Below are positions 54,191-64,000 of a DNA stretch of 64,000 nucleotides, one piece after another; position 1 is the stretch's first letter; every line of letters starts with the position of its first letter. The stretch is taken from contig CM055106.1 of assembly GCA_029204225.1 (NCBI GenBank), forward strand, positions 7,633,221-7,697,220. The letters are read 5' to 3'. The notes beneath the pieces are model-generated. The model saw only the letters and a program-made list of their open reading frames with translations, was not told the origin of the DNA and did not search any database. Source of the DNA: Diphasiastrum complanatum (Eukaryota > Streptophyta > Lycopodiopsida > Lycopodiales > Lycopodiaceae). Both the position numbers and the translations under genes were made by a program.

Positions 54191-57100
54191 TAAACTCATT
54201 TTTTGAGCACTTTTTGTATCGTTTAGTTCACATGTACAATACAAATTGACAAAGTTTTAGAATTCTGATCATTTTCATATCAAGCGTTGAATGATAATAT
54301 CGCTTGCTTGATTATATTTGTCAATATTACAACAAAAACTTACATATTTTTTGTCCAAAACTTTTATATTTTGTATTGAGAACTTCTAATTTTTATGCCC
54401 AGAAATGCTTGTTTTATGACAAAAACTTTGTTGTTTCCTTTAACATTTTCTAAATTTGATTCTAACTATGAACCTTAATTGTTGTTTTTTAGGACTTTTT
54501 CATGAAACGTATAAGGAAATATCAACAGGATATAACTTTTATAAGGAAATTTATAAAGATTTTATGTAGCATTTTCAAATATTCACAACTTTAAAATTTA
54601 ATCTAATTTTGTAAGAGATTATATGTTACTAAGTTTTATTAATCAATTATCATATAATGTTTCTCAGTAATTTGATTATGTTTATTGTTGATACTTGTAT
54701 CATGCAAACCCTCTTTTGAAATATAAATATTTGCTCTTTACATTGACATGACATTATATTCTTAATATCAATAAAATTTTATATAATGTTTAATAATCTT
54801 ATGTTTGCATTTACTATTTCAAATTACAATATCCCAATTTTGACATATTTTAAGTACATCAAAAAGTCTGAAGTACAATTTGTTTTTGTTTGTTTGAGAT
54901 GTATGCTATTTATTTTAAGAGTCTTGTTCATGAAATGGTTAATACGAATCATAGTCTCAATTTTTACACTTTATAAAAAATTAACATCCAAAATTTAATG
55001 CAATTATTATAAAAACATCTATATTTTGGCTGAATCTATTTTGAACTGCCCAAATTGGACCCACTTTTTTAAAATCATCAAAAAAGCTAAATCTTTTGAC
55101 GAAATCTTCAAATAGGTAACCTACAAAATTACCTATTCAGTACACAATAGTGTCATTTATTATATGTCTATAAGACTTTGTTTTACCTTAGCTGGATAAA
55201 AAATTTCGGGGAATCGAAAATTATAAGGGGAGAAGAAATGGACATTGGGGTAAGTGAATGTGTTTGTATTATGTGATTTGGATTTTTGGAAATCCATCTA
55301 AAAATTTGCATAATACCAATTGTTGAAAATCTATTTGACAATGGATTTTGACCATAATTTTGAATGGGAATTGTGATGAGAAGTGGGAATGGATACATGG
55401 ATCACATTTGTACCGTTAGTACATGATAGAGCCTTATTCCTAAGAGTTGGAACTCTCAGATGGGAGGGAGTTCGAAATCTTGTGAATGACCAAAAGGATT
55501 TTAGTTGAATGTGACGGTAAACAAGGTGTAGTCCTTGTTAAATCACAATTTCGTAAATGGATTATTGTTATCCATCAGGAACCAAATTTATAGATTCTCC
55601 GAGGCTTGGTTGGGATAGATATGTGCCTATGCGATATAAAAGAATGTAACTCGTGGAGAAGCAGATCTTCTCTCTTCTCTATCTCATTTCATGCTTATAC
55701 ATGGTTCTCTTGGGTTCTACTATCCATTGGTGCACTATACTTGTGATATCTTGCAATTTTATGTGTAGAATGATCTATATTTGCTATTTCCAGGCTCACA
55801 TGTGTGAAATACAATAGCTTGTTGTAATTGTATGGACAGCAACAGTACTTTACGTTTTGATTCATGTTTGATCAAGTTCTATTAGAGTTTGCATTCTATT
55901 TTGTGTGTAGATGTTGATTTTATTGGCAAGATTGGTGGAGTAGCTTGTTTTGTAACCAGATCGAGATGGATTTTTAAGATCTCTGGAATATTGGATATGG
56001 CGGTTAAGAATCTTTAGGAATGAATGAAATTTCTCATACCATTTTGATATAGATTTATTTCGATTGTTTTGAGTTGAACACACTTGTGTTATTTCAACAA
56101 TATATGAACGATATATCTTGTCCATACCTGGGTCAATGCCTAGTGGTATTCTTAGATGCTAATTTCATCTACGGTGAATTACTTGAGGAACATGAGAGAA
56201 TTTGATGGCATAAAGTATCTTCTGAAATTGGTTGAAGATCATATTCTATATTTAAAAAAATAGGAGAGCCAGTTAATCTTTTTGATTTTTTTTAGTAAAC
56301 AGACCTAGAAGCGAATAATTTTCTTGGAAAAAAAGTCGATGGTATGGGACATTAGTGATTCCAAAGGGGACTTATTGTGCTAGAGTGATTTGTAGACCAG
56401 TGGTTAATAGTTAAAAGTAATGGTAATACTAACGGGTGAATCCAATGGTTACTTGTTTCAAGGTATTCTGGGAAATTATGAGATATAGATCTAGATCCCT
56501 AACGGTAGCTTATAAATTACAAAGTAGAAACCCTTAAAGCTATTTCTCACCTTTTAAAGAAATTTACTTCTTATGAATTTCTCGAATACTAGACATCAGA
56601 TAAAATTCATATGATCCTTCCAACGTGAAAATTACTTCTTTTTCTAAAGGATTTTTATCATCATCTTTATTACTATTTGTATGGTTAAGGCTTGAAATTT
56701 GAGATGTTCCAAGATAAGTGTATTTCAATTTCTTGAATCTAGATTGTCTCTTATGCGTAGATAGATCTCAAATAGATAATGGTTATTGTCACTTGTATGA
56801 AAATGTTTGGAAGAAAAAGTTTTGTGTATAATAGAGTGAATCTTTTTTGGAAGGAACTTATTATTGACTTTTCAAGATTCAGATTTTCTCAGTGTCATCT
56901 TTCTTTAGCTAATTTTTTAAGAAATTTGGAGATTCAAAAAGGAGTGGTGAAGTAATGGGTAAGATTCTATTAGAGAACTTATCAGTTGCACAGTTTTTTA
57001 ATAAGAAAAATTCTCTAGCGATTGTGTTGAACAATCTGGAACTAGAGGTGGTTTGAAAATGAAACTCGTTACAAGTAGTACTGGGTAAGATCAAAAGTTA

Positions 57101-57899
57101 CTGATCCCAATTTTGTGAGGGATAGGAGTGATCATAACATAAAGTCTAGAATGTCGGTATTGTATCAACCTAATCTTACTTGGAGTACTAGGACCAAGGA
57201 GGGGTTGATTAAGTGGAGAAATTTGGTTCGTAAGAGGTAAGTTGGGTTGGAAAACCTCGTGAGAGAGAATGTGTTCTCAGCCTCAAAGATTTCCCATATA
57301 TGTTAAATACTCATGAGGAATATAATTCCTTTATAACTGGGTTATAAGATTCTCAACAAGGTATGTGACTAACATATGCAGATTTTGGAGGAATTTGTCA
57401 AATAAGGACATATGTGTATGTATTGGGGCATAATGGGATTGTTGTCATTTATGCATGATTAATATTGTATGAATCTACTATGTATTTCTGGTTATTAGGG
57501 TTACTTGGTGCACTTAACCTAGTCGGTGAACATAAACATATGATCAAGTATTGTGTTGGACAATTACTTGTAGACTTTATATATTTTGTTATAGAAGATT
57601 TTTTTTTCTTAACTTATAAATGGTTTTGATAAGAATCTAAATGTGGTGTTATACTAGTATAATTAAGATATGCACCTGGACATTTAATTTTTGAATCACT
57701 AGCAAATGCACTATCATCACAAGTATAGCTTTGTTATCATTCACAAGTGCGAAAAAGAACAGATCGTTTGTCGATATTTAAAATCATAACTTATATCATA
57801 GAAATAGTAGAACGAGACAAAAGTGTGTGTTGGAAGTAGTCTGTATTGTTGAATACTAAATTGCAGTAGCTAAATGCTTCCATTTTCTACTCTGATTGC
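54191..57899. other. AT-rich region with no recognised gene
   Basis: Frames are short and motif-free on both strands. Parts of 55.8-57.4 kb look like a heavily decayed retroelement body lying upstream of the copia RT at 57.9 kb. A weak plus-strand phrase near 56950-57000 is ILLENLSVAQFFNKKN. Nothing there can be assigned to a domain. Confidence 0.4.
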
Positions 57900-58740
57900 A
57901 CTATAATAATAGCGCATCTTATGCAAGGCTTGTTTTTAGAAGACTTTCTCAAATCCCAAATGTTAAATATTCAAAAACTTTCACTCCCGTGGAAAACTCC
58001 AATGGATCTAGGTTTGAGATATTCAAAGGACCAATGTCCCCAGTCTTTCGAAGAAGTTGAGCAAATGAAACAGTTTCCATATCATTCTATTATTGGCTTG
58101 CTCATGTATGCAATGATTTGTACTAGATCTGACGTTGCTTATTCAGTTAGTACACTTAGCCAATATATGTCGAATCTAGATTTCACTCATTAGAGAGCTC
58201 TACTTAGAGTCCTTCAATATTTATAGTCGACACAAAATTATTGCATCTGTTATGGTGGAAATTTGAATGATGATCCGAATACCCAAGATAATCTTCTTCA
58301 AGGTTTTACAAATGGATATTGGACTGGAGATGTTGATAGGAGAAAGTCGACATCAGGTTATGTCTTTGTATTCGACAAGGGTCCTATCTCATAGAACAAC
58401 AAGAAGCAAAATTTGATTGCATTATCTACAACAAAAGTCGAATATATTGCCACTGCACATGCTGCAAAGAAAGCTATCTGGCTAAGGCATCTATTGTCGA
58501 ACATTGATCTTAGTCAATTACATGCTACTTCCATTTCTTGTGAAAATTATCGTACAATTACTTTATTTATTGACCCTAAGTATCATTTCATGAGCAAGCA
58601 CATTGAGATAAAATATTATTTTGTTAGAGACAACGTACTCAAGAGGAAGGTTATTTTAATATTTTGCATAACATAATTCATGACAGTAGATATACTTACA
58701 AAGGCATTGGCATTCAGCAAAGATTTCAAGTTTACCAATT
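57900..58740 (+). pseudogene. Ty1/copia RT C-terminus and RNase H
   Basis: The plus strand starts in the RT tail (SQMLNIQKLSLPWKTPMDLG, PYHSIIGLLMYAMICTRSDV). It then reads the RNase H region RRKSTSGYVFVF, NLIALSTTKVEYIATAHAAK and KAIWLRHLL, and ends SKHIEIKYYFVRD and VDILTKALA. The usual Asp-Ala-Asp-Trp of the RNase H active site has become Asn-Gly-Tyr-Trp. Stops fall near 58191, 58227 and 58393. It leads straight to a polypurine tract and LTR, so it is the 3' end of an element whose upstream part has decayed or is missing. Confidence 0.85.
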
Positions 58741-58774
58741 TGCTTAACTTAATACCTTTATTTTATGAGTTTAC

Positions 58775-58786
58775 ATTAAGGGGGAG
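58775..58786 (+). promoter_or_regulatory. Polypurine tract
   Basis: ATTAAGGGGGAG directly precedes TGTTAGATTT. It is identical to the tract of the copia at 46263-46274. Confidence 0.88.
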
Positions 58787-59979
58787 TGTTAGATTTCATT
58801 AATTAAATCTACATCATTATGAAGGCTTGAGTAAAGACAAAGGAGCATCAAGGAAGTGTCTTCATATCTCCCTTTACTCATCTTATTTTATGTTTCATAC
58901 AATGCCATTTGATGATGCTAGTATGAACATTGTTTTTCATCCTATATCTTATGATGATGACATAGTGCTCATTACTACTTTGATTGGAGTTTCAAAGAAA
59001 GATTCAAAGGCCTCATCTTGTGACCTATTCGCTCTTGAATTTCCAAGAAATGAAGATCTTCATTGGAAGGAATTCATTGTTTTGTTGGATGAAGTCAAGA
59101 TGGTGAGATTTCAAACTGTGGTTGTATGTACTTCACACCAAAGTTGGATCTTGTGGCAAGCTATTGTTTTTCATGATTATTTTGAGGAGGGGACTCTCAT
59201 TTTTCAGCCCAAGATGTTCATTCAACAAGTTGTCAAAGACAAAGCTCAGACAATCTTTGTTGAGCTCTCACTACATGTGAGAACTTGGAGCTCAAATCAT
59301 ATTATTACCATGATGAGTGATCATAGTCACTCCATATAACAAGAACCTGGACATTATGTTATTTTTACTAATGTATTAATTATTGATCCAGAATAGTCTC
59401 ATCAAGCTAAATTGTGAGGAATATTAAAATCTCACAATTCTAGCTTGACTAGTTTGTTGTAATTTCACTTGTATGTGATGATGTGGCATTGGACACGTGG
59501 ATATATGCTTAGACAAAGTTCACAATGTTCATATTCCTCATTTGAGGTCTTGTAGCATCATTTCATGTGAGAACAAAAGGCCATTTTAGCCTTGGAGAGA
59601 ATATAGGGCCAAAAATAACAATTTATGTATTGTTGAGGGATCTCACTCTCATGAGGTCAAAATTAGGGTTAAAGGGCCATATTAGAGTTAATATTCTAGG
59701 GTTAGGTCATAACTGGTTGAAGCTTAAACCTAAACCCTAGATCCAAGAAGGATATGTATATATATATATCAATGTAATCATTTGTAATGTGGAACTATTA
59801 TGTAGTTTTACTCGCATAATATATACAATGTCGAAGGTAGCGAGATTATTTGCATAAATACAGATACTATCAAACCAGTTTCGAGGGATTATTGAACAAA
59901 GTTTGAATCGACCAAAAGCCGACATATTGTCGAGGGTCCCAAACTCGACTAAAACACGATTGAATAGTGGAGTCTTACA
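58787..59979 (+). repeat. 3' LTR of a copia (~1193 bp)
   Basis: The start is fixed by the polypurine tract (TGTTAGA). The end is set at AGTCTTACA (59979), which gives TG/CA and a near inverted repeat of the start. A TATA-rich stretch (59756-59769) follows AAACCCTAGATCC and would be a reasonable promoter. The absence of a 5' LTR in the window prevents confirmation. The LTR carries an open frame listed separately. Confidence 0.6.
58827..59339 (+). other. 170-codon open frame inside the LTR, function unknown
   Basis: The frame runs from MSKDKGASRKCLHISLYSSY through HPISYDDDIVLITTLIGVSK and HWKEFIVLLDEVKMVRFQTV to a TAA at 59337. I recognise no domain, signal or membrane segment. It begins 40 bases after the LTR start and ends well before the TATA-like stretch, so it would be in the U3 part. 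U3 sequence is not normally coding, so either the frame is chance or host sequence was captured. Confidence 0.3.
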
Positions 59980-60292
59980 TTTCTAGTGCAATATTGTAGC
60001 CCCACGTGGCACATGCTATGGATAACAACACATTTCATTAGAGTTGTGTCATCAAAAATCTAGAAATAGATCATTCGATTGGTTTAGTTTTAAATTTTTG
60101 AAAATGATTCAAGTTCTTTGAGTTAGAAGTTAATTTGCTTCTTCTTCTCCTTGTTCCGCCATAGGCGTAGATTGATTAATAATAAGCTATTGCAATTACA
60201 ATTTGTGTAAGAGTGAAATTTATAGTGGTTCCATTGATCAATTGATCCATCCACTTTGTATTTGATTCAATAAACATATTTGATGCCTTTAG
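59980..60292. other. Short spacer between two LTRs
   Basis: About 310 bases with no frame or repeat of note separate the LTR ending at 59979 from the one starting at 60293. Confidence 0.5.
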
Positions 60293-61401
<1,109 letters not shown>

Positions 61402-61404
61402 GAG

Positions 61405-61416
61405 TGGTATTAGAGT
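61405..61416 (+). promoter_or_regulatory. Primer-binding site (degenerate tRNA-iMet type)
   Basis: TGGTATTAGAGT follows the LTR by three bases. It differs from TGGTATCAGAGC at two positions, both C to T. Confidence 0.85.
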
Positions 61417-61478
61417 CATCGTTCCAAACTATTACTAGCATTCAAAACTGTTTTACTATGCTTGGATCATTCATCATG

Positions 61479-62294
61479 GAAGGAACATCTTCAAAAATCC
61501 GCTTGATCAAAAAATTCAACAGTGATGACTTCCACATGTGGAAGTTCAAGATGAAGATGATACTCACAGAAAAAGAACTCTAGGGATACGTCAACGGTTC
61601 AATGGCCAAGTCGGTTGAACCTGACATGCTGACCGCCTGGGAAGCTAAGGATGGCAAAGCTCTTGCCATTGTATCTCTGAATCTTAAAGGTTCACAAATA
61701 GCTCACATAGCTAATTGTTCTAGCTCCAAAGAGGCACGAGACATTCTTATTGGTCTATACGAGACAACAGATGTATTGGCTCATTTCCTCTTGAGAAAGA
61801 AGTTCTTGTCGCTCAAGATGAGTGAAGGGACCTCAGTCACTAATCATCTAAACGAATTCAAATAGCCACTCAATCAGTTAGTTGCAGTAGGTTCGCCAGT
61901 GTGCGGACGAAGATGCTAACATGTCTCTTCTGTCCAGTTTTTCTCCCTCTTACGACAATCTCGTTTTACTACTGAGCAATGCTCCTGACCTGTCTCAGCA
62001 AAAGGTGACAACATGTTTATTACAGGAAGAAGTAAGAAGGAAAAGTTATCCACGTCGAATTCAAAGACAGTCGCTCTCTATTCGAATAAGCAACAACTCC
62101 GAAAGAATAAATCTTCTAAGGACAAGAAGACAAAAGCTGAGCAACTTGATTCAGACCAGTAAACACAACAGCACAATCGACAGCATCAAAATCTCAAGAT
62201 TAAACTCTTCTGCAAGTACTGCAAGAGAACCAATCACGACATCAAGGACTGTCGAGTTCTCAGGCATAACGAAGCAAAGAAGAAGATGAAGTAG
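61479..62294 (+). pseudogene. Copia gag (right-end element), broken
   Basis: The frame begins MEGTSSKIRLIKKFNSDDFH and continues MWKFKMKMILTEKEL. It is interrupted by TAG at 61581 where GYV follows, then reads LTAWEAKDGKALAIVSLNLK, LSLKMSEGTSVTNHLNEFK and TAG at 61863. After a frameshift it continues SLLSSFSPSYDNLVLLLSN and LLQEEVRRK. It then shows a Lys-rich tract and a CCHC-type knuckle CKYCKRTNHDIKDC (about 62210-62255) in another frame. It is the closest relative in the window to the minus-strand gag at 12370-13128, and both have stops at the same two places. Confidence 0.88.
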
Positions 62295-64000
62295 AATGGA
62301 GGATCTAATTTTGCCAGAACCTCCCTCGAAGACCCAACACTACTAATGATACAAGATGAACCCATTAGAGGATCCATGGATTGGTACCTCGATTCTAGTG
62401 CTTCTCAGCACATGACTTCATGTAAGTCCTTATTCGAATACCTAACACCAGCAAATTCAAAGTATGTCTACTTTGGTGACTCAAGTACACTGCAGATTGA
62501 AGGCAAATGATCTGTTCATCTTTATCTTCGAAATGGTAATTTGACCTTAATCAAGGATGTACTGTACGTACCCAAACTGACCAAAAATTTATTATCAGTC
62601 AGCAAGCTCACTGATCAAAGCTGCAAAGCCTTGTTCAATTCGAAGCAATGTACCATTTTGAAAAAACGATAAAGAAATATTCTCTAGAAACAGAGAAGAT
62701 ATTGAACAAGTATGAGGCATTCAACTGTTTCAAATACTTCAAATAGTTCGTTGAGACACAGACTGGTCAACGAGTCAAGACCCTTTGTAGAGACAGTGGT
62801 GGAGAGTTCTTGTTAGACGAAATGTCCGGCTATCCGGCATGATTTGGCATTCATCATCAGTTCACCACCAACTACACCCCACAACAGAATGGAGTAGCTG
62901 AAAGGAAGAATCGAACATTGCTAAATGCAGCACGATCAATGATGTCAAATGCTCAGCTCACCAGGAATTTTTGGGTTGAAGCTGTTTCAACAACTTGCTA
63001 TCTGCCGAACTATTTGAGTACCAAAGCAGTCAACTCAAAGACTCCCTTCGAAGCTTTCTATGGCTACAAACCGAGTCTAAAACACCTTCAAGTGTTTGGC
63101 TGTATTTGTTATGTACACATTCCCTCTGATCTGAGAAAGAAGCTTGACCTTGTCAACTACAGGAGTATATTTATTGGATACTTGACATCACAAAAATCAT
63201 ATTGAATTTTTGATGTCAAGTCAAGTCGAATCTCAGTTAGTCAGAAATGTTGTCTTCCTCGAAGATAAATTCTTCCTTGACATCTCAGTTAGTCGAGATG
63301 TTGTCTTTCTCAAAGATAAATTCTTCGACTTCAAGTAGAAACAACCAATGCAAGAGTTTGTTCCAACGACTCCCATCACCATCGATAGGCTTCGACCTCT
63401 TGCAACTGTTCTGATGAAAATTGAAGATATCTCTATTGCACAGCAAGGAAAATCATCATCTCAGGCATTCATCAGCAACAATGAACCTACTTCAGTAACA
63501 GAAGCATTGTCGAGTTCGAATGCAGACAACTGGCATTCTGCCATGCATGATGAGTACAATTCATTGATGAAGAACAAGACCTGGCATCTTGTCGAAGCTC
63601 CTATAGATGCAAAGATCATCGACACTAAGTGGATCTTCAAGATGAAGCTCAATCCAAATGGTTCAACAGCCTGATGGAAAGCTCGTCTAGTCGTCAAAGG
63701 TTATGAACAAACCTATGGGATTGACTACATTGTGACATACAGTATAGTCGTAAAACTTCAGTCAATTATTCATCTTCGTAGCTGCCGAAGATCTAGAAGT
63801 TCACCATATGGATGTTCAGATAGCCTTTCAAAATGGATATATACAAGAAGACATCTACTTCTATCAGCTTGAAGTTTACATCCTTCAAGGCCAAGAACAC
63901 AAAGTATGTAAACAACATAAAGCTCTCTACGGGCTAAAGCAAGCTCCAAGGGCCTGGTTTGATAGAATCAATCAATTCTTGTTACATCACGACTTCATTC
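62295..64000 (+). pseudogene. Copia pol (right-end element): protease, integrase, RT; runs off window
   Basis: Retropepsin is recognisable as MDWYLDSSASQHMT (about 62375-62415), where the active-site Gly is Ser, followed by IKDVLYVPKLTKNLLSVSKL. Most of the pre-integrase and early integrase region is deleted. The core resumes near 62775 with LCRDSGGEFL, then TPQQNGVAERKNRTLLNAAR, KTPFEAFYGYKPSLKHLQVF and DLRKKLDLVNYRSIFIGYLT. A ~50-bp segment is duplicated in tandem at 63231-63326. RT follows with MHDEYNSLMKNKTWHLVEAP, DTKWIFKMKLNPNG, a stop at 63672, and LKQAPRAWFDRINQFLLHHD at the window end. Many stops and shifts are present. The YVDD box and 3' LTR lie beyond the window. Confidence 0.88.

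Overview
The window is repeat-dense nuclear DNA from a flowering plant. The evidence is layered Ty1/copia and Ty3/gypsy LTR retrotransposons primed by initiator tRNA-Met, an En/Spm (CACTA) DNA transposon, MITE-like foldbacks, long AT/GA/TC microsatellites, and one intronless P-class pentatricopeptide repeat (PPR) gene. I cannot name the species. There is no bacterial-style gene organisation, and I saw no tRNA, rRNA or CRISPR array.

Layout: 0-6 kb holds gypsy relics: two tandem LTR copies, a retropepsin fragment and an opposing copy of the same leader and primer site. 6-10 kb is non-coding, with an (AT)22 tract, an ~18-bp minisatellite and a 1.3-kb satellite built on GGCAAGCCA/TAGGCCTA-like words around a GA tract. 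10.4-12.4 kb carries small duplications and an exon relic resembling exon 3 of SERK-type receptor kinases. 12.4-14.5 kb is a minus-strand copia gag, primer site and LTR. 14.6-20.2 kb is a CACTA element with a broken TNP2-type transposase on the minus strand, a divergent second gene, and subterminal GACGTCGG repeats. 20.3-27.1 kb is a chain of copia and gypsy pol fragments, including an unfamiliar proline-rich/coiled-coil reading frame placed after a gypsy integrase fragment. 27.4-29.5 kb is a 2-kb non-autonomous LTR element and 30.3-30.6 kb a MITE-like element.

The one convincing host gene is the PPR gene (32073-33857, minus). From 35359 to 41506 lies a minus-strand gypsy chromovirus with matching LTRs, a GTAAA target duplication and a chromodomain; its middle is replaced by a truncated copia element. 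41684-46739 is the best preserved element: a copia with ~97% identical LTRs and a CCTTA target duplication, lacking protease and carrying dead catalytic residues. 47.9-50.1 kb is a minus-strand copia 5' end. 50-58 kb is mostly featureless AT-rich DNA with a 42-bp minisatellite and a 203-bp foldback. 57.9-60.0 kb is the 3' end of a copia with a long LTR. 60293 to the window end is another copia of the same family as the 12.4-14.5 kb relic, with a 183-bp TC tract in its LTR.

The elements do not form a pathway; they record successive insertions and decay around a PPR gene. Several stop codons in the copia gags fall at tryptophan or tryptophan-like positions and can be explained by G-to-A changes, as expected from deamination of methylated cytosine. 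I found no clearly new functional system. The most unusual items are the post-integrase reading frame (21.6-23.3 kb), the receptor-kinase exon relic, the gag-integrase fusion frame at 38.3-39.4 kb, and the recently inserted but protease-less copia. All identifications rest on eye-read motifs; no database search was possible.
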